Positions 7,893-17,373 are shown, counted from the stretch's first letter. The stretch is DNA of 59,046 bases from Geobacillus zalihae NBRC 101842 (GCF_001544135.1 NZ_BCPV01000017.1:1-59046); one strand, 5' to 3'. Made by a program: numbers and translations. Notes: a model not told the origin generated them from the letters alone.

Positions 7893-9134
7893 TTACGCCA
7901 GTTCGAATGCCCAGTTGCCGCTGCGGAAAATCGGCTCGCGCTTCCCGTCTTTCGTCACGCCGTCAATGTTCAGATCAGCTGAGCCGATCATAAAGTCGAC
8001 GTGGACGAGGCTGTCGTTGACGCCGCGGCGGTCGAGTTCGTCTTTGGACAATGAAGCGCCGCTCTTGATATTGGTCGGATACGCCTTGCCGAGCGCCAAA
8101 TGGCAAGCGGCGTTTTCATCAAACAGCGTGTTGTAAAAAATGAGATTGGACAGCGACACCGGCGATTGGTGCGGCACGAGGGCGACTTCCCCGAGGCGGC
8201 GCGCGCCGTCATCGGTGTCAAGCAAGTGCTTAAGCGTCTCATATCCTTGTTCGGCGCTGAAGTCGACGACTTGACCGTCTTTGAACGTGAGCGTAAACCC
8301 ATCGATCACGTTGCCGTTGTAATTGAGCGGCTTCGTGTTGCGCACCGTGCCGTTGACGCCGTCTTTATGCGGCATGGTAAACACTTCTTCGGTCGGGATG
8401 TTGGGATTGAAGCGCACGCCGCTTTGACTCGTCGCCGCGCCGCCGTGCCAGACGTGCCCGTCGACGAGCTCGACTGTGAGATTGGTGCCGGGCGCTTCGT
8501 AAACGAGTTGTTTGTATTGCTTGTTGTTTAAGTAATCGACGATGCGGGCGAGCCGGTCGTTATGTTCGCGCCAGGCAGCGATCGGATCGTCATGATCGAT
8601 GCGGGTGATGCGGAAAATCGCTTCCCATAATTTGTCGATGGCTTCTTCATCGCGCAGATCGCCAAATACTTTTTGCGCCCACGCCGGTGTGGGGACGGAA
8701 ATGAGCGACCAGCAGTTCCGGTCGGCCATAATGGCGCTCCGATAGTTGGCGAGCGCTTGCGCCGCTGTTTTATTGGCGGTCGCGATCCGCTTTGGATCGA
8801 CGTCTTTTAACAAGTCCGGATTCGGGGCGTAAATGGATAAAAAGGCAGCGCCTTGTTCGGCGAGTTCTTCCATCGCTCTTGCCCGCCACATCGGATATTC
8901 GGAAAACGCTTCCTCTGGGGCGTGGTGAAATTTAATGTATGTAAGCGCCTCGTCGTTCCACTCGACATACACATGCTTTGCCCCGGTTTCGTACGCCGTT
9001 TTGGCGATTTTGCGGACGAGCGGCGCCGCCTCGAGCGGGGCGTTGACGAACAGCGTCTGCCCGGGCTGAATGTTCACCCCGACTTTCACCGCCAGTTCGG
9101 CGTATTTGTCCAATTCCTTCTCCCAACGGTTCAT
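7893..9134 (-). CDS. ampS: Aminopeptidase AmpS/AmpT (peptidase family M29)
   Basis: A cytoplasmic metallo-aminopeptidase of 413 residues, the normal M29 length, releasing N-terminal amino acids. The C-terminal half carries the dinuclear-metal ligands of the family: Glu in IPTEEVFTMPH, Glu and His in GEVALVPHQSP, a His in ENAACHLALG, and His/Asp in SLVHVDFMIG. The N-terminal half is the usual substrate-binding domain (MNRWEKELDKYAELAVKVGV). The ATG at 9134 follows AAAGGAGTGAG at good spacing; longer upstream open frame is not conserved. It is monocistronic: a hairpin terminator lies downstream and a divergent symporter gene upstream. Confidence 0.92.
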   Translation of the reverse strand: MNRWEKELDKYAELAVKVGVNIQPGQTLFVNAPLEAAPLVRKIAKTAYETGAKHVYVEWNDEALTYIKFHHAPEEAFSEYPMWRARAMEELAEQGAAFLSIYAPNPDLLKDVDPKRIATANKTAAQALANYRSAIMADRNCWSLISVPTPAWAQKVFGDLRDEEAIDKLWEAIFRITRIDHDDPIAAWREHNDRLARIVDYLNNKQYKQLVYEAPGTNLTVELVDGHVWHGGAATSQSGVRFNPNIPTEEVFTMPHKDGVNGTVRNTKPLNYNGNVIDGFTLTFKDGQVVDFSAEQGYETLKHLLDTDDGARRLGEVALVPHQSPVSLSNLIFYNTLFDENAACHLALGKAYPTNIKSGASLSKDELDRRGVNDSLVHVDFMIGSADLNIDGVTKDGKREPIFRSGNWAFELA

Positions 9135-9348
9135 CTTCCTCACTCCTTTTTTGGACTGACTCATCTCCACTTTATTATAATTCCCACCGCCTCGCAACTT
9201 AGGGAGCTTTACATGTGGATGCTGTCCGGACGAGAGCGAAACGTTCCGATGTAGGACGCGCCTCATATTGGAATAATAGGATGGGTTGACACATATGTAA
9301 AGAGTAAAGAAGGTTCCATGGTGAAGACCACCAACTGTCGTTGTCACC

Positions 9349-9386
9349 GGCACTATCGTCGCAGCCTGATGATAGTGCCATTTTTA
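9349..9386 (+). terminator. Hairpin with T-tract in the symporter leader
   Basis: The stem GGCACTATC / GATAGTGCC with a 13-base loop is followed by ATTTTTAT. No recognisable gene precedes it on the plus strand, so it may be a leader attenuator of the downstream symporter gene. I see no known riboswitch or T-box core around it. Confidence 0.5.
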
Positions 9387-9483
9387 TGAAAAGGGGGTGG
9401 GATGGCGGAGCAAAAAGAGAGGGACGGACTGACAGATCAGGTGTGCGCCTGTGCAAAACCATACCAAACAGGGAGGAACAGCG

Positions 9484-10920
9484 ATGAATGGCATCATCTT
9501 GGCGGAACTCGTGCTGTATTGTCTTGTGATGGCGGCGCTTGGCTATTGGTATGGGAAAAAGGAGATGAGCCATTCCGACTTTTTGCTTGGTGGAAAAAAA
9601 CTTCCCGGTTGGGCGCTCGCGTTTTCCGAGCGGGCGACAGGCGAATCGGCATGGCTGCTGCTTGGCTACACCGGATTCGTGTTTGCGAGCGGCCTTTCTG
9701 CCATTTGGGTGGCTGTCGGTATTGTCATCGGCATTGTGTGCGCCTGGCTCTTTTTAGCCGATCGTTTCCGCCAAGAGGCGGAGCGGTACGGAGCGCTGAC
9801 CTTGCCGGGCTATTTGGCCAAGCGGTTCGGCGCTCACGGGCGGACGATTTTGTGGCTTTCGACGGTCCTTATTTTCAGTTTTATGATGTTTTACTTCAGC
9901 GCGCAAATTGCGGGAGCGGGCAAGACGCTGTTTGCGGTGTTTCATATCGACCCGAAGCTTGGGATGGTCATCAGTGTGGCGATTGTCATCATTTTGTCGT
10001 ACACCGGTGGATTTGTCAGCGTCGTCTGGACGGATATGATTCAAAGTGTGCTCATGTTGGCCACGCTCGTCATTTTGCCCATTGTGGCGCTCGTGGAAAT
10101 TTATAGCGGCGGGTTGTCGATCAGTGAAGCGCTCCATCACGCGAAACCGGGCCTCGACTCATGGACGGGGGGAGTGACCGGTGTTGCGCTTGGGCTATTG
10201 TTGTTTAACAATTTCGCCTGGTTTTTCGGCTACCTTGGCGGCCAGCCGCAACTAAGCGTCCGCTTCATGGCGTTAAAAGACGCCCGCGAAGCGAAAACGG
10301 CGAAGACGGTCGCCATCATCTGGACGCTGTTGGCGTATGGCGGCGCCTTTTTGATTGGTCTGGCGGCGGTCGCGCTTTATCAAAATCAATCTTTCGCCGA
10401 TGTTGAAACGGTGTTGCCGCACATGGCGCTCGATTTATTGCCGCCGTGGCTCGCGGGAGTGCTTTTGTCGGGTATTTTGGCCGCCATCGTGACAACGGCC
10501 GATTCGCAGCTGCTCGTGATCACGAGCTCCATCAGCGAAGATATTGTCCGCCGCTCGCTGCGCCTTCGCCTGTCGGAAAAACAGCTTGTCGCGCTTTCCC
10601 GCGCGGTGGTGGTCATCGCCGGGCTGCTTGGCTTGGTGCTGGCGATGACATCTGAGTCGCTTGTGTATTTCATTGTCAGTTGGGCATGGGCAGGGATCGG
10701 CTGCACGTTGTCGCCGGCGATTTTGCTCTCTTTCTTCTGGAAGCGGTATTCCGGCGTCGGCGTCATCGCAACGATTGTGGCCGGTTTTGTCAGCACGGTC
10801 ATTTGGATTTCTTCTCCGCTTGAGGCCATCGTTAGCTCGCGGTTTACGACATTTGCCATTGCGCTGGCGGCCGGGGTGCTGTTTAGCCTGTTGTTCCCTG
10901 ACCGGCAACGGACGAAGTAG
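9484..10920 (+). CDS. Sodium/solute symporter, SSS family (PutP-like)
   Basis: A 478-residue integral membrane protein with about 12-13 hydrophobic helices, the length and layout of the SSS family that imports proline, pantothenate, acetate and related solutes with Na+. Family marks are FLLGGKKLPGWALAFSERAT near the N-terminus, the GGFVSVVWTDMIQS segment (TM5-6), the GGQPQLSVRFMALKDAREAK loop, and AAIVTTADSQLLVITSSISE in TM8, which in PutP and vSGLT helps form the Na2 site. Overall it looks closest to PutP (Na+/proline). The ATG at 9484 is preferred over the one at 9451 because GGGAGGA lies 6 bases upstream. It is probably transcribed alone, between a leader hairpin and a terminator-like hairpin. 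Confidence 0.85.
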   Translation: MNGIILAELVLYCLVMAALGYWYGKKEMSHSDFLLGGKKLPGWALAFSERATGESAWLLLGYTGFVFASGLSAIWVAVGIVIGIVCAWLFLADRFRQEAERYGALTLPGYLAKRFGAHGRTILWLSTVLIFSFMMFYFSAQIAGAGKTLFAVFHIDPKLGMVISVAIVIILSYTGGFVSVVWTDMIQSVLMLATLVILPIVALVEIYSGGLSISEALHHAKPGLDSWTGGVTGVALGLLLFNNFAWFFGYLGGQPQLSVRFMALKDAREAKTAKTVAIIWTLLAYGGAFLIGLAAVALYQNQSFADVETVLPHMALDLLPPWLAGVLLSGILAAIVTTADSQLLVITSSISEDIVRRSLRLRLSEKQLVALSRAVVVIAGLLGLVLAMTSESLVYFIVSWAWAGIGCTLSPAILLSFFWKRYSGVGVIATIVAGFVSTVIWISSPLEAIVSSRFTTFAIALAAGVLFSLLFPDRQRTK

Positions 10921-10941
10921 CCTGCCACGCGGCTGATACGG

Positions 10942-10971
10942 ATGCCTCCCCCGCGCGTCAGGGGGAGGCAT
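10942..10971. terminator. Hairpin between convergent symporter and hpaB
   Basis: A perfect 11-bp stem ATGCCTCCCCC / GGGGGAGGCAT with an 8-base loop lies in a 56-base gap between converging genes. There is no clear T-tract, so it is a probable bidirectional transcription stop or RNA-stabilising structure. Confidence 0.6.
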
Positions 10972-10976
10972 CGCCG

Positions 10977-12422
10977 TCATGGCTGTTCGCTGTCCAAAAA
11001 CTGACGCACGATCTCGGCGCATGCCTCTCGGTCGTACCGGTGGTAGAACGTCGTTGCAAACCGAGCCGGATCGCCGAAGAAAAACCGCTCATACAGCGTT
11101 TGCCGCGTCCCGAAGGCGCTCATCGCCATATCCCAGGCGAAGCGGAACAGCCGCACCCGTTGTTCGGCGGGAAGCGTCGCCGCTTGCAAGTACCGATCCA
11201 AATCTGGACGGAGCGGGGAAGAAAAGTCCGCTTCCGTCGGCAGGCAGACAAGCCCGCTGGCGCCAAGCAGCTGAATGATGTCGGCAAAGCGTGGATACAG
11301 GCGCTGGTATAAAAAGGCAGCAGCGTAAAGCGGGGCGGCGTCCGGCACCATTGTGCCGCGCCGGTCTGGTTTGGCATGGAGTTCCGAGGCAAGGAGCATT
11401 CCCCTGAGCGCCTCCAAAGCAGCGGCGATTTCTCCGATTTTTTCCTGCACATGCTGGTACCCGCCGATTTGGATCGCCTCGCTAAGCAGTTCCACCGCCC
11501 CAAGGAAAAACTCGGTTTTGACAATGCGCCGCGCCAACACTTGATGCAGCAGCATAATGGACAGGTGGGTTTCCTCATCCAGTTCTTTGGCAAGCCAGGC
11601 GTTTTTGTAGAAAAATACCCGGTCCCAGGGCACAAGCACTTCATCGAATACGACCATGGCATCGATTTCATCAAAGCGCGAGCCAAGAGGGGCGTCAAAC
11701 GACGAAGTTCCTGCAGCCAACGGCGGCCGGCAAACGAACTTCAGCCCCGGCGTATTGCTCGGGATGGAAAAGGCGTACATGTATTCATCGCCAAGAAGCG
11801 TCCCGCCGGCCGGCAAAACGAGCAGTTCATCGGTCATGCCGCCTTGGGTGGCGAGCAGGCGGGCGCCTTTGATGAGGAGTCCGTCCGCTGTTTCACGGAC
11901 GACTTTGGCGGCGATCGGCCCGCCGTCTTCTTCCATATAGCCGAGGGAGCGGTTCACTTGCGGATTGACGAACGTATGGGTAAAGGACAAGTCATTGGCG
12001 ACCGCCCGCTCATATAGACGCTCGATATGCTCGGCATAGGACGGGTGCTGCTGTCCAAAAAAGTCAGCCGCAGAGGCAAGTGCCATCACCGCGGTATTCA
12101 TGTAATCAGGAGAGCGCCCCATCATCCCGGCGGTCAGGCGTGCCCATTCCTGAAACGCCAAGCGCCGGTGTTCGAGATCTTCTTTTGTCATCGGCCGCAA
12201 AAACGATGCGCCGGCCAGTTCCCCCGTTGATGTGTGGAATGTCAGCACCGGCTGCTTCGTTGGGTCGTGCTGGGCATCGTATAGACGCGCCTGGCTTCGG
12301 ATCGCGCCGGCGAAGGCCGGGTGCTCCGACAACTTTCCCACGACCCGCTCGCCGTTGATCCATACATTGGACCGAAGATGGTCAATGCGCTCGATATATT
12401 GGGTTCCGTTAATAATGGCCAT
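10977..12422 (-). CDS. hpaB: 4-hydroxyphenylacetate 3-monooxygenase, oxygenase component
   Basis: A flavin-dependent aromatic hydroxylase of 481 residues, matching HpaB of thermophilic bacilli. The family uses FADH2 from a separate reductase (HpaC) to hydroxylate 4-hydroxyphenylacetate to homoprotocatechuate. Visible marks: GRSPDYMN (Arg and Tyr of the substrate pocket), FTHTFVNPQVNRS (active-site His), LATQGGMTDELLVLPAG, and VLVPWDRVFFY. The ATG at 12422 is preferred to the one at 12431 since AAGGGG sits 9 bases before it. No hpaC or ring-cleavage genes are nearby, so the reductase must be encoded elsewhere. The gene follows a truncated GGDEF gene on the same strand by 72 bases. Confidence 0.9.
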   Translation of the reverse strand: MAIINGTQYIERIDHLRSNVWINGERVVGKLSEHPAFAGAIRSQARLYDAQHDPTKQPVLTFHTSTGELAGASFLRPMTKEDLEHRRLAFQEWARLTAGMMGRSPDYMNTAVMALASAADFFGQQHPSYAEHIERLYERAVANDLSFTHTFVNPQVNRSLGYMEEDGGPIAAKVVRETADGLLIKGARLLATQGGMTDELLVLPAGGTLLGDEYMYAFSIPSNTPGLKFVCRPPLAAGTSSFDAPLGSRFDEIDAMVVFDEVLVPWDRVFFYKNAWLAKELDEETHLSIMLLHQVLARRIVKTEFFLGAVELLSEAIQIGGYQHVQEKIGEIAAALEALRGMLLASELHAKPDRRGTMVPDAAPLYAAAFLYQRLYPRFADIIQLLGASGLVCLPTEADFSSPLRPDLDRYLQAATLPAEQRVRLFRFAWDMAMSAFGTRQTLYERFFFGDPARFATTFYHRYDREACAEIVRQFLDSEQP

Positions 12423-12494
12423 AGTTTCCATCCCCTTTTTCCGTAAAAGCCGTTTATGACCATTGTATGCGCGCCTAGGAAAAAGGGGAGGGAT

Positions 12495-12995
12495 TCATTC
12501 ACGGACGAAACAGGCTACTTCCGTCCGGTTGCGCCCGTTTTGCTTGGCCCGATAAAGCGCCTGATCGGCAAGGGAAAGAAGGGACTCCGCGCCTTCATTT
12601 GGCTGTGGGACGGCGACGGCGGCTCCGACGCTGACCGTAACAACACAAGCAGCAGGGGAGGAATCGTGCGGAATGGCGAGCCGTTCGACGTTTGCCCGCA
12701 CCGCCTCAGCGGCAGCCGCTGCTTCGGACGGCGAAGTGTGCGGCAAAATGACGGCAAATTCCTCACCCCCATAGCGCGCTGCCGTCCCGCCGTATTGCTT
12801 GGCTGTTTGTTCAAGCGACAAGGCGACTTTGCGCAAACAGTCGTCCCCGCATTGATGGCCGTACGTGTCGTTGAACCGTTTGAACGCATCGATGTCGACC
12901 ATCATGACGGCAAACGGCGCTTTCTGCCGCTTTGTGCGTTCCCACTCGCTGGCGAGGCGCTCATCGAATGAACGGCGGTTGGCGATGCCGGTCAA
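12495..12995 (-). pseudogene. Diguanylate cyclase GGDEF domain, N-terminally truncated
   Basis: The 166 codons encode an almost bare GGDEF domain, which makes c-di-GMP from two GTP. The domain begins exactly at NGLTGIANRRSFDE, contains FAVMMVDIDAFKRFNDTYGH, and has an intact active-site loop RYGGEEFAVILP. The region that would encode a sensor or membrane part is missing: in the same frame a TAG lies just upstream (near 13008), and no ATG with a ribosome binding site exists. I read this as a deletion remnant. A short active protein started from TTG is possible but unlikely, because GGDEF proteins normally need N-terminal dimerisation. Confidence 0.7.
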
Positions 12996-13176
12996 TCCGT
13001 TTTCCTATGGATAAAGACCTAATGCTTAATATTGTGAATGGATCTCGTAGTCATAATTCCACCATAACTTTTTGAATATATTGTGAAATAGTGAGCAAAT
13101 ATGCTCCGCCAGACGAAAAAAACGATTAAGATAAAAGTGTAAAGAACATTTTCTAAAACGAAAGGGGAGAAATACG

Positions 13177-13692
13177 ATGGTTGTCAAATGGTTGCGCGAG
13201 CACGTCACAGCGTCGTGGTTGATGATGGTGTTCCGGTTGTATTTAGGGTATGAGTGGGTAATGGCGGGATGGGGGAAAATCACGCAAGGGTTTGACGCCA
13301 CCGGATTTTTAAAAGGAGCGTTGGCGAAAGCCGCTGGGGAACATCCGGCCGTGCAAAGCTGGTGGGCGGCGTTTATCGAACACGTGGCGTTGCCGAATGT
13401 CGGATTGTTCAACGTTCTTGTGCCATGGGGTGAATTTCTCGTCGGGATCGCGCTCATTCTCGGATTGTTTACGACGTTTGCCGCCCTCATGGGAGCTGTG
13501 ATGAACTTCGCCTTCATGTTCTCAGGCACGACGAGCACGAACCCGCAAATGGTGCTTCTTACCGTCTTTCTCCTCGTCGCCGGGGCCAATGCGGGACGAT
13601 ACGGCTTGGATCATTGGGTGCTGCCATATCTCCGCCACTGGTGGAGGGATAAAACGCATCGTCCACACCGACCGGCCGCAGCGCATCAATGA
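13177..13692 (+). CDS. DoxX-family integral membrane protein
   Basis: A 171-residue protein with four hydrophobic helices of the DoxX/DoxD type. The first helix region (FRLYLGYEWVMAGWGKI) has the conserved R-x-x-x-G-x-x-W/F-x-x-x-G-x-x-K/H pattern, and the third segment reads NVLVPWGEFLVGIALILG. The tail is basic and rich in His/Arg. DoxX proteins relate to thiosulfate:quinone oxidoreductase subunits and to redox-stress complexes, but most are uncharacterised. The start ATG follows AAAGGGGAG at about 8 bases. It is isolated, with a GC-rich hairpin 45 bases downstream. Confidence 0.8.
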   Translation: MVVKWLREHVTASWLMMVFRLYLGYEWVMAGWGKITQGFDATGFLKGALAKAAGEHPAVQSWWAAFIEHVALPNVGLFNVLVPWGEFLVGIALILGLFTTFAALMGAVMNFAFMFSGTTSTNPQMVLLTVFLLVAGANAGRYGLDHWVLPYLRHWWRDKTHRPHRPAAAHQ

Positions 13693-13737
13693 CCGTCACC
13701 AAGCCGCATGCGCTGCTTCAGGCTTCCTCCTTTTCCG

Positions 13738-13777
13738 AACGGCCGCTCCTTCTCCAATGTGGAAGGGGGCGGCCGTT
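13738..13777 (+). terminator. GC-rich hairpin downstream of doxX
   Basis: The arms AACGGCCGC (13738-13746) and GCGGCCGTT (13769-13777) are perfect, with an inner CTTC/GGAAG stem. The T-run is poor. Confidence 0.5.
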
Positions 13778-13945
13778 TGCTGCGTCGAAGAAAATGGTTG
13801 GCTGTTCGAGAAAGGAAATTGACGAATGACGGCGAAATGATATGCATATGGATGAAGCAGGAGACATGAACAAGTATTTGAAAGCGTTTTCTGCAAGGTA
13901 ACATACTAACCATTCAGTATTTTTTTATAAGGGATGGTGAAACGA

Positions 13946-15601
13946 ATGAATGAAACACGCCCATACTGGCCGAGCGGGCTGCCGAAGGAACTCCGCTATG
14001 AGCTCGGCGAACAGCCGCTCTATGGCTATTTGCGCCATCGCGGCGAACGCGAGGAAAACGAGCCGGCGTACATTTTCTATAACAAGGTGATCACGTGGGG
14101 AACCTTGCTCGATCACGTTCACCGTTTTGCCCGCTATTTGCGGGAAAAAGGGGTGGGGAAAGGAAGCTATGTCGCTTTGTACATGCAAAACTGCCCGCAA
14201 TACATCATCGCTCACTTTGCCGTTCAGCAGCTCGGCGGCATTGTCGTCCCGCTCAACCCGATGTACCGCGAATCCGAGCTCGCCTATTTTTTCGCTGAAG
14301 TGCCGCTTGCCGGCATCATCGCCGGAGAGGAAGGAGTGCCGCGCGTTCGACAAGCGGAACAACAAACAGCGCCGTTGTCGTTTACCGTATCGTGCCATTA
14401 CGGCGAGTACCCTGATCCATCTGGAGAGATCCCACTTTGCGAGGAGGTGCTGCAACCGAAGCAGGCGTGTGAAGGCGTGGATGAGTTCGCCGCCATCATC
14501 GCCGCTTATTTGCCGTTTGATGAAGCCGCCCCTATTGACTTATGGAACGATGTCGGGCTGATCATTTTTACCTCAGGGACGACCGGACGGCCGAAAGGAG
14601 CGATGCTGACATACGGCAACGCGCTGTTTAAGACGGCTGCATCCGCGCAGGCGAACCGGCTGACGGAAAAAGCGGAAGTGCTGATGGCCCATTCGCCGCT
14701 TTGCCATATTGCCGGGATGGTGATGGGGTTGAATACCCCGGTGTATACCGGCCACCCGTGCGTGCTGTTCACCCGCTTTGACCCGTTGGCGACGATCAAG
14801 GCCATCGAAACGTACAAGGTGACCGCTTGGTACAGCATCGCGCCGATGAACGCTGCTATATTGCAAGTGCTGCCTACGACTTCGGCTGATGTGTCAAGTT
14901 TAAAGCGCAATTTGGCCACCAGCTTCGGTCTGCCGGTGACGAAAGACCTTGCCGAGCGGTGGGCGGAAGCGACCGGCGGCTGCCTGTTGTACGAAGCCGC
15001 CTACGGGTTGAGCGAGACGCATACGTGCGACACGTTTATGCCGGATGACCGTGTGAAATTTGGATCGTGCGGCATCCCGACATATGAGACGGACATTCGC
15101 ATCATCGACCCGGAAACGAAACGGGAGCTTGGGCCTGGGCAGTCGGGGGAAATTGTCGTCAAAAATCCAGGTGTCTTTAAAGGCTACTTCCGGCGCGATG
15201 ACGCGACGAACGAGACGCTGAAAGACGGGTGGGTGTACACGGGCGATATCGGGTATGTTGATGAAGACGGCTATTTGTATTTCCAAGGGCGGTTGAAAGA
15301 AATGATCAAAGTGTCCGGCTACAGCGTCTTTCCGGAAGACGTCGAGGCGCTGTTGAACGAACATCCGGCCGTCAAGCAATGTGCGGTCATCGGCGTGCCT
15401 GACCCGATGAAAGGGGAAGTGCCGAAAGCGTTTGTCGTGCTTCATGATTCGCGCAAAGGAAAGGTGGCGCCGTCTGAGTTGATCGAATGGGCGAAAGCGC
15501 ATATGGCGGCGTTCAAGTATCCGCGTTATATCGAATTCATCGATGAATTGCCGGCGACGCCGTCAGGCAAAGTATTGCGAAAGCTGCTTCCGAGGGAATA
15601 A
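13946..15601 (+). CDS. Long- or medium-chain acyl-CoA synthetase (AMP-dependent ligase)
   Basis: A 551-residue adenylate-forming (ANL superfamily) enzyme that activates a carboxylic acid with ATP and couples it to CoA. The phosphate-binding loop is IIFTSGTTGRPKGAML, the A5 region is YEAAYGLSETHTCDTF, the hinge region reads WVYTGDIGYVDEDGYLYFQG, RLKEMIKVSGY follows, and the catalytic lysine lies in TPSGKVLRKLL at the C-terminus. The length fits fatty-acyl or short branched acyl substrates; the exact acid cannot be read. The start at 13946 is favoured over 13934, where AAGGG would abut the ATG. A carboxyltransferase gene follows 61 bases downstream, suggesting joint action on an acyl-CoA (activation, then carboxylation). 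Confidence 0.88.
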   Translation: MNETRPYWPSGLPKELRYELGEQPLYGYLRHRGEREENEPAYIFYNKVITWGTLLDHVHRFARYLREKGVGKGSYVALYMQNCPQYIIAHFAVQQLGGIVVPLNPMYRESELAYFFAEVPLAGIIAGEEGVPRVRQAEQQTAPLSFTVSCHYGEYPDPSGEIPLCEEVLQPKQACEGVDEFAAIIAAYLPFDEAAPIDLWNDVGLIIFTSGTTGRPKGAMLTYGNALFKTAASAQANRLTEKAEVLMAHSPLCHIAGMVMGLNTPVYTGHPCVLFTRFDPLATIKAIETYKVTAWYSIAPMNAAILQVLPTTSADVSSLKRNLATSFGLPVTKDLAERWAEATGGCLLYEAAYGLSETHTCDTFMPDDRVKFGSCGIPTYETDIRIIDPETKRELGPGQSGEIVVKNPGVFKGYFRRDDATNETLKDGWVYTGDIGYVDEDGYLYFQGRLKEMIKVSGYSVFPEDVEALLNEHPAVKQCAVIGVPDPMKGEVPKAFVVLHDSRKGKVAPSELIEWAKAHMAAFKYPRYIEFIDELPATPSGKVLRKLLPRE

Positions 15602-15662
15602 CATCGCGGCGGGGTTTTGGCGCGGGCCGCCCCGCCTTTTCCGAAAAAAAGGGGGGATCACG

Positions 15663-17210
15663 GTGGACAATTTGCGGCAATTAACAGACGAACTGATGGC
15701 GAAAAAAGCGCGCGCCGTGTTGGGCGGCGGCGAAGAGAAAATCGCCAGGCAACATGAAAAAGGGCTGCTGACGGCCAGGGAGCGGATCAGCTTGCTTGTG
15801 GATGCAGGAACTTTTATCGAGTTCGGACAGCTGAACACATCCGATCAGCCCGGCTTGGAAGAAACGACGTACGGGGATGGACTTGTCGCCGGCATCGGCA
15901 AAGTGGACGGCCGCCCGGCGGTCATCATCGCCGGGGATAAGACGGTGCTCGCGGGAACGGAGGGGAGCGTTCATTTGCGCAAGTCGCGGCAAATGCATGC
16001 GCTGGCCGTAAGAAACGGCTTGCCGATGTTTTTTCTCCATGAAGGCGGCGGGTTGCGCATGCCGGATGGGATGGGCTCGGACGGGATCAGCGACAAATTG
16101 TTTCCTCGCGAGCTGCTCACCCACCACCGGCAAGTGCCGACGATGGCGGCAATTTTGGGGGACAGCTACGGCGGGCCGACATGGACGGCGGTCAGCTGCG
16201 ACTTTGTCACGCAGCTGAAGGGGACGTGCATGGCGATCGCTGGACCGCGCATGCTTGAGTTGGCCAACGGGCAGCGCGTCGCGCCGGAAGAGCTCGGCGG
16301 CGTCGACATCCACCATCAATACACCGGACAGATTGACGCCGATGGCAAGACAGAGGCAGAATGCATTGGGCAACTAAAAAGGTTTTTTTCGTACATGCCG
16401 CAAAACGCGAACGAGCGGCCGCCGCTGCGGAAGACGGACGATGACCCATACCGGATGGTTGAGGAAGTGTTTTCAATTTTGCCGGACAAACGTAGCCGCG
16501 TCTATGATATGCGAAACATCATCGCCTGCCTTGTTGATGAAGGGGACTATTTTGAGTACCAGAAACAATTCGGCAAGGCGCTGATCGCCGCTTTGGCGCA
16601 TCTAAACGGCCATGTCGTCGGCATCATCGCCAATCAGCCCAACCAATACGCAGGAGCGCCCGGGCCGCAGGAATGTCAAAAGGCGACGGAATTCATTTGC
16701 TTGTGCGACTCATACCATATTCCGCTCATCTTTTTGCATGACACACCGGGGTTTCGCATCAGTGTCGAGGCGGAAAAAGCGAAAATGGCGACGAAAATCA
16801 TGGTGTGGAATCAGGCGCTGGCGCTATCCACTGTCCCGAAAATCTCCGTTGTCATCCGCAAAAGCATCGGCGCGGCGTACGGCAATATGTGCGGGCCGGG
16901 GATGGGAGCGGATGTTGTTGTCGCTTGGCCGAGCGCGGAAATCAATTTCACCGGTCCGGAAGTCGGCGTCAACGTCGTATACGGCCGCGAACTTGAACGC
17001 GCCGACCACCCGCACGAGCGGCGTCAGGAGCTGCTCAAGCAGTGGTCGTTTGACAGCTCGCCGTATGGAGCGGCGCGCAAACATTTGATCGATGACGTCA
17101 TCCATCCAGCAAAGACGCGGAAATTCCTTTGCCAGACACTTGAATATTTGCTGACATCGAAGCGCGAAAAAAGCGAGCGGCTGCTCGCCGCTTGGCCGAC
17201 GGGGTTTTAA
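15663..17210 (+). CDS. Acyl-CoA carboxylase, carboxyltransferase subunit (PccB/MccB type)
   Basis: A 515-residue carboxyltransferase that moves CO2 from carboxybiotin onto an acyl-CoA (propionyl-, methylcrotonyl- or acetyl-CoA). Family segments are LLTARERISLLVDAGTFIE near the N-terminus, GVNVVYGREL, two crotonase-like halves with oxyanion-hole glycines (LHEGGGLRMPDG; RKSIGAAYGNMCGPGMG), and FLHDTPGFRISVEAEKAKM. The GTG start at 15663 follows AGGGGGG. No biotin carboxylase or biotin carrier gene is adjacent, so the enzyme would rely on subunits encoded elsewhere. The upstream acyl-CoA synthetase is probably co-transcribed. Which acyl-CoA is used is not determined. Confidence 0.85.
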   Translation: MDNLRQLTDELMAKKARAVLGGGEEKIARQHEKGLLTARERISLLVDAGTFIEFGQLNTSDQPGLEETTYGDGLVAGIGKVDGRPAVIIAGDKTVLAGTEGSVHLRKSRQMHALAVRNGLPMFFLHEGGGLRMPDGMGSDGISDKLFPRELLTHHRQVPTMAAILGDSYGGPTWTAVSCDFVTQLKGTCMAIAGPRMLELANGQRVAPEELGGVDIHHQYTGQIDADGKTEAECIGQLKRFFSYMPQNANERPPLRKTDDDPYRMVEEVFSILPDKRSRVYDMRNIIACLVDEGDYFEYQKQFGKALIAALAHLNGHVVGIIANQPNQYAGAPGPQECQKATEFICLCDSYHIPLIFLHDTPGFRISVEAEKAKMATKIMVWNQALALSTVPKISVVIRKSIGAAYGNMCGPGMGADVVVAWPSAEINFTGPEVGVNVVYGRELERADHPHERRQELLKQWSFDSSPYGAARKHLIDDVIHPAKTRKFLCQTLEYLLTSKREKSERLLAAWPTGF

Positions 17211-17332
17211 TGGAAGCTAATGGGAAATCCCCCCTCTGCCAGTGGTGGAGGGGGCTGTGCTTGGCTATTTCTCTTCCATGGAGGGGGAGCAGCCGCCCGT
17301 CGCATGTGAGATATGAAAAGTCGAAAAATACA

Positions 17333-17361
17333 TTGACAATCCAATGGAAATGGAATATTCT
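17333..17361 (+). promoter_or_regulatory. Sigma-A promoter of the sdpR operon
   Basis: The -35 box TTGACA (17333-17338) and the -10 box TATTCT (17356-17361) are separated by 17 bases. The start point would fall near 17368, directly before the repeated operator-like motifs. Confidence 0.8.
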
Positions 17362-17373
17362 TTAATTAGAAAG

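Noticed and set aside
13078-13105. Rex-like site TTGTGAAATAGTGAGCAAAT upstream of doxX.
   Set aside because: Only the left half fits TTGTGAA; the right half does not match TTCACAA, so the site is not convincing.
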